Positions 50,322 through 62,650 of a DNA stretch of 64,000 nt are shown here, piece after piece. Made by a program: the position numbers and the translations under genes. Source of the stretch: Solenopsis invicta (lineage: Eukaryota > Arthropoda > Insecta > Hymenoptera > Formicidae). Numbering within the stretch: position 1 is the first letter of the stretch; each line of letters begins with the position of its first letter. The DNA lies in the NCBI RefSeq assembly GCF_016802725.1, contig NC_052672.1, positions 10,426,710 through 10,490,709 of the forward strand. The letters run 5' to 3'. The notes under the pieces are model-generated. The model was not told where the DNA came from. It worked only from the letters and a program-made list of their open reading frames with translations, and did no database searches.

Positions 50322-50910
50322 GCTTACTACTGCGACAAAACGAAAGACGAATAAAAAGTTGGAACTTTGGTCATAATAAATCATTCCCAATGCGAAACAA
50401 AGAAGTGAAAGTAACTCATAAAAAAAGTAGCAAAGAGAAAAATTTCGAGTAAAAAATATCTCTTTGAACCAAAGAAATTTGTGCATTGCTATGATTAAAA
50501 AAAAAAAGTTTCTTTGACTTGAAGAATTTTTTCAGTCGTTCCTTTCATTGGAGTTAAAGAAATAGTTTAGTTGTGCCAGGCAATTTTTTTCAATTGTGGC
50601 GAACAATTGCCACGACCTTCGGTCGAAAAAAATTAACCGGGCGAATGGTTTCCAAATGTCATGAAATTTTTTACATTTCCCGGAATTTTCGAACCCGTTC
50701 GATTTGCAACGGTGGAAAAGTGAAATCGTCGTCCGGGCAAGGCAGATCCCTCCGAACTAGAGTCGTGAGCACAATAGCACATCGCAGTTACCTAGGATAC
50801 TATTTTTACGAGTTACTTTCACTCCTTTGTTTCGCATTGAGAATGATTTATTATGACCAAAGTCCCAGTCATTCTTTTATTTCATCTTTTCTTTTGTCGC
50901 GGTAGTAAGC
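50322..50910. repeat. Foldback with ~110 bp arms
   Basis: The left arm 50322-50428 is the inverse of the right arm 50799-50910, with about 85-90% match by eye. Shared words include ACTTTGGTCATAATAAATCA and AATGCGAAACAAAG. This is also why the opposite-strand frames here translate alike (YELLSLLCFA). The loop contains one copy of a dispersed ~200 bp element. Confidence 0.82.
50585..50760 (+). repeat. Dispersed ~200 bp element, copy A
   Basis: Shares with 55339-55540 an ordered series of words: GTGGC-AACAATT-GCCACGACC, then GAAAAA, a CATAAAATTT-like patch, TTGCAACGGTGGAAAAGTGAAATCGTCG and TCCGGGCA-G-CAGAT. The first word forms a stem-loop in both copies. Confidence 0.6.
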
Positions 50911-52151
50911 CTGCAGCACGTATCGAGCAAACAGTTCGGTAAGCTATATGCTATAAAAACGTGACCCAGCATGACTGAAACGCAAGTAGAAGGAAACGAA
51001 TACAATGAGGAGAATTTGCTTGTGTAGTTGCCTTCTTTTTCAAAAATTTCTTTCTTCTGCAGGTTTTCTTTTGCAGTCTCTGCGACTGTGTGGTCGCCTA
51101 TCCTGACGAAAGGTCACAGCCCTGAGCATCTGTCGCATTCTTGCTAGCTACGGATATATCCAGGTTTTTCGAAACTACACGAGTATGTATCCTCACCAGC
51201 TGCTTAACATCCCTCGATTTCTAAATATTAATTTTCTCGATCAATTTCGTACACCAGAAATGTTTCTCGTTGCAATTTTGTCTTCAAAAATTTTGAAGTT
51301 TTATTTTAGACTTTGCGAGTGTGTTCATTTTCAATTCTTATACGTTCTCGTTTTATTTTGACGAGTGACGCTCTTGCTTAAATTTCTCCGGTTACCTCAT
51401 ATTTTTTTTGTCCACTTAATAATTCTCTATTGTGCGGAATCAGTTAATATTTGCATTATCCTCCTAAACGTTAACGATCAGTCGTCTTCTTCCTCAAAGG
51501 AAAAGGAGCTACGGCACGATGAGCACCTAATACCTTCTCATGAAGGGTTGCATGTTGAGACATATTTTAGGTCGCTACCTGCATATCCGTGCTGAGTAAC
51601 GAGCAAAAAAAGGGGGTTGCTACAACGACAGTTGTGCACGCAACGTTCCAACACACAAACCATCTTCTATCTTTATATGGAAGAAGTTTAGAGCTGGTAT
51701 GCTAAATTCCAAGTGCATTTAGTGTACATCGGAATTATTTCACTGTTTTATTTTATCAATTTATTTAGCATCTAGTTTTGTAAAAACTTGTAAACTCGGT
51801 AAGATCCTAGTCATCATTTTTCCTTTCTCTACTACTAGTCAGTCTGTGGTCGCTATTCGGATTAGTTTTAGATATTATCTACGGAACGTGCTTTATACAT
51901 TATCGACAGACTCCAAAGTGCCTGTCTTCGTGAAACATCAGCTTACCGCGGAACGCACGGCAGGTGCGACCAACAATATCTCTCGTACGAGTTTACAGCT
52001 CGTACATCAGTGTTCGTCGCCCGAGTCACCGGACGGTCTCAATGTCGAGTGAATTAATATACATATTAATATCGACATCCGCATTTCTCTAATAATTTTA
52101 CATATCAAATTATCGTTCGAATTATCATACTAATCGTAAGTAAAAAAATGA

Positions 52152-52337
52152 CTAAATTTTAATAAATATCTATTCGAATAGTACTAATAAAATATTTATT
52201 AAATGTAAATATATATTTATTTAGTATAAGAACCATTAATTTAAGTATCATTTTTTTTCTTATAAAGTAAACATTTATGTATCGCAAATAAATATTTCAT
52301 TAGTACTATTAGCGAATAAATATTTATTAAAATTTAG
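52152..52337. repeat. Inverted repeat with ~49 bp arms
   Basis: CTAAATTTTAATAAATAT at the left is matched by ATATTTATTAAAATTTAG at the right. The match continues inward through the AATAGTACTAAT/ATTAGTACTATT words. AT-rich and non-coding, probably a MITE. Confidence 0.82.
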
Positions 52338-55300
52338 GAATTTTTCTCCCACTGCAGCAACATAACTTACTAATTTTTGTTATCAAAAAATTAAGAAATT
52401 TTTGTTAACAATTATCTACGTGCATTATGCAACGCAAGTTATAATGCTAATATAAATTTATTAAATACGATTCTCGCAAACAATAGAGATTAATCTCGTA
52501 GTTAAAGAACATTACAGATTCACGTTTCTATGCGGCGAATTATTCTTTAGAGAATCTAATTGCACGATACAGATATGCGACGGTCTGATCCAAACGAAAT
52601 TTAATGCGTTTATCGAGGTATCGAATCCTCAGCTCGTTCTTTTGACCAAGGGTGCAGGGCTCCGAGAAGATTGCAGGACCAAGAGGGTCGTGTAATAATA
52701 AGTTTGCTCTTGCCTTTGGGAGGATACCCGTCGCGTTTTCTTTTCTTTTCTTTTCTTTTACTATATTAAACCACGGAAAATAAGTACCTGCGCGAGCCAA
52801 CCAATCTTACCAAAGCGTTCAATCTTCACCAACAACCAAAAACGTAATGGAAATATTTATGGATTGCAAATTATTATTGCAACTTTGGTAATTTATGCAA
52901 CTTTTAAATTTGAATCTAGAATAATGTAGTTACGTTTGACAGAGGTTCTAAATTACTATTAGAAGTTATAATTAACTATCGTGAATAAATATTAAATGAA
53001 ATTAATCGTATAAAAAATTTAAATAATTATAGTATGAAATATACTTCGTATAATACTTTAACGCAAATATTGATTAATAAAAACGTACTAAAATTATTAA
53101 CTTTATTTTTTAGTAACTATTAATTTTATTTAACATTTTCTTGAATGGCTATTAATGTTAAAAGCAAACAGAACTTTTAATCTCGGATTACATACGCACA
53201 CTATGATTCGCAGAAGTTGAACGGTATCTTTAAGAGGAACCATTGTTGAGAAATAAAGGGTTTAGACGGGCTTTCGATTTAATGCGTTTATCGGGGGCTA
53301 TCGAGACATTCCTGGTCTTTTTACCGAGACGACGAGCGAACCATTGTGGAACTGGGAGGTTTGTTCGCTGCTGCCTGCAACTCGTTACACACATGTCGTC
53401 TTTGGATATCGTATACACGATGCATGCACGTATTGGTGCACAAGTAAGAAGAAGACAGGAAGAATTGGGAGGGTAAAAAGAGGAGAAATCGCGATAACTA
53501 TCGATCGTACGATCCCGAGTTCGTATCGAACACAAAAATACACGGCGAAGATCCATGTTCTCGGGAGATAACTTTTCAAGAAAAATATTCCGCGAAGAGT
53601 ATTTAATATTTAAAATTCAAATTCTTTATTGTCTAATACGATTTAGAAAAAACGCATATTATTATTACTCATTTTTCGTTTAACAATTTCATATATATCA
53701 AAATTAACTTTCTTATATTTTGGAAAACAGGATGTCTAGGAATAATAACGATATATCAATTTTATGTATAATAGAATAGAATAAATATGTTCCTATTCCT
53801 ATAATGTATTATTATTTCCTCAATTTAAATTTCTAACTAAAAAAAAAATGGAATACAATTTTTTTAATTTACGGAAATAACGTAATAATTTTTGCTAAAA
53901 TGAAATAATTTGTCGGTCCTGAAGCGTTAATTTTCTCGCAACAAAGTGTTACCGAAATTAGCTCGAAATTAACAATGCAAATAACCCAGGAATTGTCGTG
54001 TGCCACGCATATTTCACGCGGTGGTGGCACGCGTGGTTTACTCGTCCGTACTGTTTTACTTCATGTATGAAACGGTCTCTCTGCTGTCCGTTGTATAGGA
54101 TTGCTTTACGCTTCGCGAAGCACGCAGTGAGGAGGAAAGAGCGCCCCTGGTCAGGACCTAGTGCACCTGGCCAGGTGCTACAAAGTAGTGGGTCAATATG
54201 AACATGGACGATACGCGGAGACCGTTGAGAAAAATAGAATACAAAATAATAAACGCGCGAGCATATTCTTCGCACTCACAACTTGTAATTCTGCGTTATA
54301 TGTATAAGTTTGCTGGTCCAATATTAAATAAATGTGATCATGTGAGAAGCGAAACAGTCAAAAAAAGCTGCGGAAAGAAGTTGCAACAAAAATTGAACTC
54401 CTTAATTTTTGTAAACCTAACATGTGCATCGTTACTAATTTACAATGTTCTATCTCGTAAATTACACAAAAAATTAGTGTCAAATCAACAATTCATTGTT
54501 TCACATATATAAGCAAAAATCTTCTTGAAAGAATTTGATACTCTTAAACAGACAGCTTATTTATATAAAGAAACAACATTTTTAACAGAAGGATATAAAT
54601 TCGTTCAAGATTTTATGTTCTTGATTAAGTGTGGAACAATGAATTGTATCTACGTAAGCAAGAACATAAAATTTTTCTTTGTTGATTTTTACTGTTTTTT
54701 TTTCTATACACCTATCTGAGAAAATTATCTTGGTTCTTGAAAGAAATAAAAACTATTATTGAAACGCGAAACTGTTTTCTGACTTTTATAGGATTTTAAT
54801 GTCCTTTTCAAAAAATTCCGAAAGAGAATCTAACTTCGAAGACCATATAAAGCGCCGATCTTGTCGCACTGATGTCGCGATCGAAATTGCACGACCGACA
54901 CTTAAAAACAAGTCAGTCGTCTTCATTGTCAATTCATCTTTTTCCAAACTCGAAACGGAAGACTCGCTCAACCGGATTCTAGCGCATCGTCCCCTGTAAA
55001 ATTGTCAAGGCACCCACCGGAAAAAGGGGCTGCGCGTGGAGTCCTTCCTTTTCACAGGAAACACCCGCACCAGACTTCGTGGCCGACAACGTTAGACAGC
55101 TACTCAACGGACAGCCGTTGCTAATTAAGGAACAATTCCTTCCTTCCTCTTTCGAAAATCGTTCTTCCTGCTTGCGGGACTATCTTCGTCCGGTTCATCG
55201 TGAAATTAATTTCCCCGAATCATGATAAAAAGACGGACGTTACCATAAAGTCGGAAACACAATTCTTTGCTATGTAAGAGTTGACTTCTCGGAATTCTCC

Positions 55301-55338
55301 ATTTAAAATATTTTTAAAAAGCTGTAAAATATTTTTTT
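52338..55338. other. Intron stretch without recognised genes
   Basis: AT-rich with a few GC-richer patches (53240-53570, 54000-54190). A TTTTC pentamer run lies near 52738-52758. Frames on both strands at 53230-53580 overlap and resemble nothing known. Confidence 0.5.
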
Positions 55339-55540
55339 TACACTGTGGCAAACAATTGTGCCACGACCCTCAGGTAAAGAAAAATTTTAAAGCAACCGAG
55401 CGTATGACTTTCAGACGTTAGTCATAAAATTTCTAACATTTGGTAGTCATAAAACTTGTTACACTTTTCATTGTTCTGCAACGGTTGAGAAGTAAAATCG
55501 TTGACCCGGACAGATTAGATCTTACTCAACTTCGGACGCG
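55339..55540 (+). repeat. Dispersed ~200 bp element, copy B
   Basis: Second copy of the element at 50585. The stem reads GTGGCA...TGCCAC here against GTGGC...GCCAC in copy A, around an AACAATT loop, so pairing is kept although the bases at the stem end differ. It is not inside a foldback. Confidence 0.6.
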
Positions 55541-57029
55541 AAAATATCTTCACCGTGCACGAAATATATTCACCTTGTATATTAATCTCAAATGTTAATC
55601 CAATAAAGATACATAGTTAGCAATCGCTTTCTGTCGCCTTTCGACCATCACCATCATCATCATCATCATCCACGATACACGCATCCAAAACACTTTGTTG
55701 AAAATAGAAATGAAATTGATATTTATAATCAGTGGCATCAAATACAAATTTAAAAAAAAAAAAAAAAAACCTAAATTTCAAAACTGTTATCGCTCTAGGG
55801 AGATTGAATGAGTAATCGCAGACTTTGCCACGGTTTTAGTCATGCGTCATGCAATAATGCGTCGCTGACAGAAACGATCAAGGGAGAGACGTTCGCGCAT
55901 TCGTTCTCATGAACGGTCGCACCGTATCTCACCGCGGACTTTCTACGGCATCCCGCAAGGCTGCCTGAGAGGCTAAGAATGCCCAAGTAATCAGAGAAAT
56001 GTGTGAGAATGATGGTGAAATAAAACCGATAAGGAAATCCGAGCTCGGATTTCCGTGTTCACAAATCTGTGAAAACCTAATATCGGTTAATAATGATATT
56101 TTATCGTCGTTGTAAAAAGAATTATTACATACTTTTTTTCACAGTTGAAAGATACGACATTTATAAGTAAAATAAAAAAATTTACTAAAAATATAAAATC
56201 ACGTTTTATATGAAAGATATTCAAATTTATCGTATAATCAGATATAATGCAATTATTAATATTTTATTTCACTGTAATAGTTCTTTGCTTTGCAAGTTAA
56301 AACGCTGGTCGTCCTTTTTATTCGCATTACAGACGCTTGCGGTTTGGCATTCTCGCGCAACTGTCGTAAAACACTTAAAGGGATCCGTAAGCCCTTTGTT
56401 TTAGTGTAGTGTCAGATGCCATAATATATATTCGCATTGTTCTTTCTATGGCCGCTTTTTGCCGCAGGCCGATTCGCGATCCAGAGAAGAAAACGAGCGC
56501 TGGCGCGGCTCTTTCTCTCTGAATGTGCACGAGGAGAGACGGGACCTCGCTCTGATATATCGTCTGCCAAGCTCGATTTTGGTAGGGAGCACTAAAACAC
56601 AAAGTTGCATAGTCGTTCGCGAACGTTAAAGTCGAGTTTTCTTTGAAGCGCGTTAACGATCCGATTTTATTTACGATACAACCGTCTCTTACCGCATCGC
56701 AATTTCTTTTCGCAACCTTTAAAAAAAAAACTCAATCATCAACGTTTCCTTTTCTCATAGAAAATATTTAGCAGAACTGAGAAAATAATCTATAAAAAAA
56801 TTGTCGATAATCTTTTTTTTTAAATAATTTGTTTATAACTAGTTGCAAATGTGTTTTCTTTGCAACGTGTTTTTCTGTGCTCCGATTCCATTTCCTAATT
56901 GTTATCATTTTGCTCAAACTTGCTGGCCATGGACTTTAATGGGTTTATGCAAAATCTTGGAACTTAATTTTACGATGAAATCTTATAACTACGATATTTC
57001 AAGGTGATCATTTCGAAGACACGTTTATG
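55541..57029. other. Intron stretch with (ATC)n
   Basis: Contains an (ATC) run at about 55646-55670 and a run of A near 55752-55769. No gene recognised. Confidence 0.55.
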
Positions 57030-57620
57030 TTAATGTTCGCTCGACAATGAGCTTTCGCAATCTATTATATCATAAACGGGATGCAATATGCGTGTAAGTC
57101 GACAATACGCGCGTTTCATCGTTGCGCAGCGATAATGAATGGCAATGGAGATGCATGTGTGGTCGACATTGGCTTTGACACGAGCGCGAACACACGGAAC
57201 CTCGCTATCGTTTCGCGCGAGTAACAAAGGATCTCGGGGGAATGCCACTTGCATCCGCTATTACTATCTAACGCGAGGAGGAATGCGTCGCTCGTTTGAC
57301 AAGAGAAAGGGAGAGTGCCGGGGAAGAGACAGCGGCAGGTAGTCCCGTCGACCGACGACGGCGAGAACGAGAAAGCACGTACATCACTGTCACCGATTCT
57401 TCACGCCGTCGTCTGACTGATTTCCGCGAGTAAATCATCGCGTTCGCCGCGCCGCTTTGGCTCAGGGTTTATGGGCGACCAGCGGAATCGCGCGCGAGAA
57501 CGTAACAGGAGCATTTGTGCGGAAATGACACAATGCACCGCAGAATATTCATAAATGGTTACATAAAGTTGCAGCGCTTGTCGTAATCCCTCGTGGAATT
57601 GCGAGTCTTTCACGTTTTAC
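57030..57620. other. GC-richer, CpG-containing patch
   Basis: Higher CpG density (TCGCGCGAG, CGTCGACCGACGACGGCGAG). Opposing frames overlap. No protein family likeness. Confidence 0.4.
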
Positions 57621-59878
57621 GAGACAGTTCTGGGATAAAGAGTGTTGAAGGAAACGTTTGTGTCGTCACAATAACACGTTTTAAGATTTTCTTTAACATT
57701 AATCAGGATTGTGCTGTATAATTCAAGATTACATCTACACGAGTTTTTTGTAAAATATATGTGAACTATTGTACATTGGATGATATAGAGCACAATACAG
57801 GAAAAAGTAATTAAGTTTTAAATGTTAGTTTGTTAGTATATCTGATTTTAACGTATTAATAATAAAAATATATAATGTTAAAAAGTAAAAGGTTGAAAAC
57901 GATATATCGAATTTTCATTATGTTATACATAACTCAGATACAAATAAAAGTATCAATTTATTTTCTATTTAATGTTATATCGCTTATGCATTTATTTTAT
58001 TTCCACTATTTCTAATGATGAAATATGAATCTTTTATGATCTATATACTTTACACAGATAACATTTTATACAGTTTACATAGTCTATATAATTTATGTTG
58101 TTTACGGTTAATATTGACTATTTTACGTGTAACGCACAACTCTGATAATAAGACAACGTATACCGTAAAAAAATATTGATTTTATGATTTATTTAGAAAT
58201 TTTTTTTATTTTATTGTTCTCGTTATATTAAGACTAAGGAATTCAATGTTTAATTTTTTAACAATGTACAATGCAAAAGTATTAAATGCAACGTTTCCGA
58301 CTGTAATTATCATGTATGTTATGCATTAGAAAAAATATCTTGATATGGATTCAATTGCTATACGAAACGAAGTTATGCAAAACACGCAGACTCTCATCAC
58401 CGAGGAACATCCGTCAAATTCTGCACACTGTCGACCGGGTCAGGCTTATTTCGTGCCTCCTTAACGACCCACGAAGCAATTATCCTTCGCGGCGGTTCAA
58501 AGCTAAAATGACGATAAATCAACGTCAAAGTAATGATCTCACAATCAAAACAATTACCCGACCGCGATTCGATTTCGTACTACGCGCGAACTGTGCGAAT
58601 GCCAATTTAGTCGAGGAAATCCTGAAGTATTCGGACAATCGATTATCGCTGCCAGATAATTAGCCGTCGTGTTTCTGCTCTCGCGAGAATTACGAGCGCC
58701 ACAAACGACGAAGAACGGTCTACGGACGAAGAGGAACGAGCATCAGCATCCTTAATTGCGAGCTCCAGCACGTCAGACACGTAGCGCGCATGTACATACA
58801 GTGTTTGCGTGCATTTGAAACGATCTATTACTGATCAATTACTCATTAATAGACAGATTTTTTGTGCGAGTATGCACAATATGTATAAATGCGCAAAGAT
58901 GCAACAATGTGCATGTGCATTTTCACAATGCTCTTTCGATAAAACAAATTTCTATTTTGACCTTGCTTTCTAATCTGCTAATTTACTATTTTAAATTTGG
59001 CGTGTTAAAGCCTCTAATTTGAAGCCTGTCTTCCGCGTTTTCGGTTACTTTCAAAATAGAAATATGTCAAAAGTGACAAGAGTGCGTCAAGAGACTCTTA
59101 ATAAATCAAGAGATAATCGTATTCAAAATCAACAAACAAATATGCTTGACGACAATATATATTGTAGATTTAAAACTGCTAACGTAATGCTGTCAAAAAT
59201 TAGCTAAACCCGATCCTCAGCGGAGCACAATCATTTTTCTATTCACGTGGCACGGGCCACATTGTAGATTATTCAATTAGGGCGAGAGAAAGAGATACGC
59301 ATCGCATCAAAGAAATGACGCGCGTCGGCCACCGGCGCCGAATTAGTTAGATGAGATAAATGATGATAATGTTACGCGATAAACATGATTCCCGGCGGAA
59401 TGTAACATGCAACATTACCTGCTCCCGCGGGTGTCAAACACGAGAACCCTGAGAAATGTAGAATACGATTCTATGAAAGCTACGATATCACGCGTCAGTC
59501 ATTGACTTTACCGAAAATTCTCTCACGAGTGTTTTTATCTCTAAAATTCGGCCATTCTTTCATTCCATTTTAAAATAATAGCATTTTTAGAAACCCAACT
59601 ATATTGTTAGAATCTATTTGATCTAAAATGTATTTTATCTTCTTACTAATATTTTATTAAAAAATTTTTTTCTTCGATATTCTGGTGAGACTTAGTAAAT
59701 TTTTTTTTTATAAGAAAATGTATAATTTTTCATTTATAGAGCATTTGTATTGTAACGATTCAACCGACATGGTCGTGTAATAAACTTAAACAGAACAGCA
59801 AGATTGACATACGAAACAGAAGAATTAATCTCAATGTCTTCCTCAATTATAATATACACAAGAAATGAATCGACTTAC
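57621..59878. other. Rca1 intron, donor-side segment
   Basis: The intron starts on the minus strand at 59878 with GTAAGTCG, a strong donor. No further exon was recognised between here and 57621. Confidence 0.6.
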
Positions 59879-61120
59879 CTTGACGAAGGAATGAAATTTG
59901 ATTTTGCTCGGTGATACGGGCGGACTATTTGGCTGAGCTGGTATTTGCAGCAAGTTCTGCACGTCCAGTAGGTAGCCCTTCCGAACGTAGCGTCTGCTCC
60001 TAGGACTCGTCTGTATATCCTCCTCGCGTTTCACCTTCTTCGCCATCGCCAACAGCAACAAGTTCTCTTTGATGGTGTGCCTGCGCATGATGAAACTCAT
60101 TCTTCGCTTATTGGCGCAATTGTCGCTCTTGCAGATCCTTCGCCACACCGTGGACACCATGCAGACCGAGCAGAGGTCATGGGGCGAGAGGAACGACAGA
60201 ATCTTCGACACCAGATTCAAATGATTGCTCTCCTCTCCGAGGAGAGACAGGAAGTCAACCTTCTCCTTTCCCGTGTAGTCCAAAGTGGCTCTCCTGCTTT
60301 TCCGCAGCGACGACAGGCAGCCGCGTTGGCTGAAGTCCAGCTTCTTCGGCTTGATCTCGGACGCGGCCAGGTCCGTGATGCGCAGTTCCCGCAACTTTTG
60401 GTTATCCACCGACGTTATGGTGGGACTGTTGCTACTGCTGCTGCTGCTGCTGCTGCCGTTTCTCGTGCGAACCGGCGAGATCTCGATCCGCGGTATCACA
60501 ACTCTCAGCTTCGGCGGCGTCGTGGCGATCCGTTGCGACTTGCCTCGTGGCGTATGGACTAGCTTCATCTCCTCATCCTCCTGGATCGGTACCGAGGCCA
60601 CGTAGGACGAGGAGGGTACCACCGGCGACGGGGGCGGCGAGAGAATTCGGAGGTCAGTGATGGACGCGGGGGTGACGGGCACCGTGGTCCGCCAGTTCCT
60701 CCTATTCCCAAGAGCAGCCTGATGCTCGAGGGCATCGTCGCCAACGGCGCAGCTCGGGGTCGAGCTCACCAGGCTGTGCGCGCACGACGACGGTTCCAAC
60801 ACCGAATCTTGCTCGGTTATGCTCTCGGACGCGAGGTAGTCGAGTTCCGAGACGTTCAGCCGATGATTGAGCCTGGAGCGGTGCTTGTGCACCCTCTCGC
60901 ATTGGAAGGGATCCGGACGATGCCTGTGCTTCCTGTAAGCGGAGAGAATCGCGCCGCTGGACGAGCGTGTCCTGTAGCCGGCTAACTTCGGGGTGCAGCC
61001 GCCGCCGCCACCGCCGCCACCGCTGGTCTGCGGCGTCACGATGGACAGGTAGCCGCTGTCGACGCTGTCGTGAATGTTGCTGCCGTCGATGCACGGCGTG
61101 CTGCCTCCGACGTCCTCCAT
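59879..61120 (-). CDS. Rca1: Rca1/EMI1-like APC/C inhibitor, first coding exon (degron, F-box)
   Basis: Encodes residues 1-414 of an EMI1/Rca1-family protein, which keeps cyclins stable by inhibiting APC/C. MEDVGGSTPC begins at the first in-frame ATG (61120). DSGYLS (21-26) fits the DSGxxS phosphodegron through which SCF-bTrCP destroys EMI1. A Gly run (34-41) and a Ser run (223-230, from a CTG/CAG tract) are low complexity. The F-box is about residues 300-345 (HLNLVSKILSFLSPHDLCSV...). TIKENLLL (349-356) contains a KEN box. The conserved PNSPPVSPSKIKFHSFVK leads to the exon end at a donor AAG|GTAAGT in phase 0, where the last exon (21967) continues with ASRTLANGEYL. Together they give 498 residues; vertebrate EMI1 is about 450. 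The frame is open upstream to a TGA near 61340 without an ATG, so a longer N-terminus from an unseen exon is possible. Confidence 0.92.
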
Positions 61121-62650
61121 CGCGCCGACGAGATGGATGATCGTTCCAACGTTTGGCGCAAACGAAATTCGAGACTGCAGCCGCTCTCGGATGGCCGAGA
61201 TGCGCGAACTCACCTCAGCTTCCGTTGAACGCCACGCGAATGGTGCACCGGAAGCGGCACGTCGAGCGGTACTCGCGCCGCCATCGAACAGCGAAAGGCC
61301 GCAGCGCAGATTTTCCTTGTAACGACCTTCCCGGAATCAGCCGAGCGTTAACATTTAAACGTCACTTTGTATTTGTATGTGGACTTAACGGCGAGAGCAG
61401 AAGCGTTGGCTTCTCACCGTTGTTTATTAAACTCCGGTGACCTTTCTTAAATGAGTCACTTTTTCACTTTCGGCTTCCGTTTATCGCGCAGATAAGATAC
61501 GATTGGTCACGCTTCTTCTGTCCGTCGGGACAGGTGTGTGCAAACACGTAATCCACCGGATGCGATCTCGAGACGCTGCCGTTGAATCCTCGTTAAATGT
61601 CGAACGCGCGAAACGACGCACCTCAACGCGACGGAATTGCGACCGACGGACGACGAGTCGCGCGCAAAAGAAAACAGACCGTTTTCGGATCTCTCACTTC
61701 ACTCACACCACTCGCGAATCTGCCTGTTTACACCACGCGGGAGAGAGGGACGACGCGCGTCCTCGATGCCCCATCGCGAATGTCACGTTGCGCGAAACTC
61801 GTCAACACTTTCCCGAAACAATAGCGTGCCCGGTGACGTGCGTGCGAGATCCGCGCTACGCCGTGAAGTTGCGGCCGGTCGTCGGGCCGGTGGCGGTCGA
61901 CGTCTCGCGCTCGAGTGTTGACACTCGCCTCGCTTCGCGCTGTACTCACGTGCGCGGGAAACGTCCGCCCGGTGCTGTGTTTCCCGTTCCTCCTGCCCCG
62001 CTCAATGCTACCAACACGCAACCCCTCTGCCGCACTCGCCAACGGCAGAGAAGGGCCCGCCACCCTTGCCGCACTCGTGCACCTCGTAAACGGGAGACCC
62101 GCGTCGGCTCTTTCACCGCGACTCACCGATTTTCTCGCCTAACTTCACCAACTCGCGCGACTCGATTAACAACGGACAAAGTTTAACCATCCTCTCTCGA
62201 AACGCGTCGCGCACCCTCTAACCTTCGCCACTCTTGTCGCCGAACGATGCTCGAGGGTTGCGCGAAATTTAGGGGAAAAACGTGCGCACGCAGGCAGCCC
62301 GCCAGCGCTCTCTCCCTCCACGTTACCCACACGCCTCAACGCTCCACCGACACATTGAACGCTGCGCGTTTGTTGAGACTTGAGACGTCCGTTCCCTCTA
62401 TGTGCCTCTTTCTCCTCCTCCACCAGTTGCTGCCACGCGCGTCAATCGACCAATCGCGCGCGTCGCCTCATCCCGCCGTTCGTTGCCAAGCGGCGCCATT
62501 GGCCAAGCCATGCCGGATGCTGGAAGCTGCGCACTTGGAGCTTTTGTTGCCGGGGAGATTTTCTCTCGCTCGCCCCTCCACCTCTCTGGCCACTCCATTC
62601 GTTTGACGCAACGTCGCGCGACGTTTCGAAGGATGTAGTTCGAACGATCG
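61121..62650 (-). promoter_or_regulatory. CpG-rich 5' region and promoter of Rca1
   Basis: Dense CpG across 1.5 kb. An E2F-type site TTTGGCGC lies at 61152-61159, just upstream of the likely start codon. A short upstream frame on the minus strand (61210-61284, ATGGCGGCG...) overlaps a donor-like CTGAG|GTGAGT at 61213, so the 5' UTR may hold a small uORF or an intron. Human EMI1 is known to be induced by E2F. Long frames such as 61503-62186 plus are composition artefacts (Arg/Thr/Ala-rich, overlapped on all frames). Confidence 0.5.

Noticed and set aside
18000..59878. tRNA or other classical RNA genes
   Set aside because: I looked for GGTTCGAATCC-like B boxes with a matching upstream A box and found no convincing pair. 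A covariance search would be needed.
61503..62186. 227-codon plus-strand frame in the CpG block
   Set aside because: Rich in Arg, Thr and Ala, overlapped by long frames in every other phase, and with no domain. GC-rich DNA lacks stop codons by chance.
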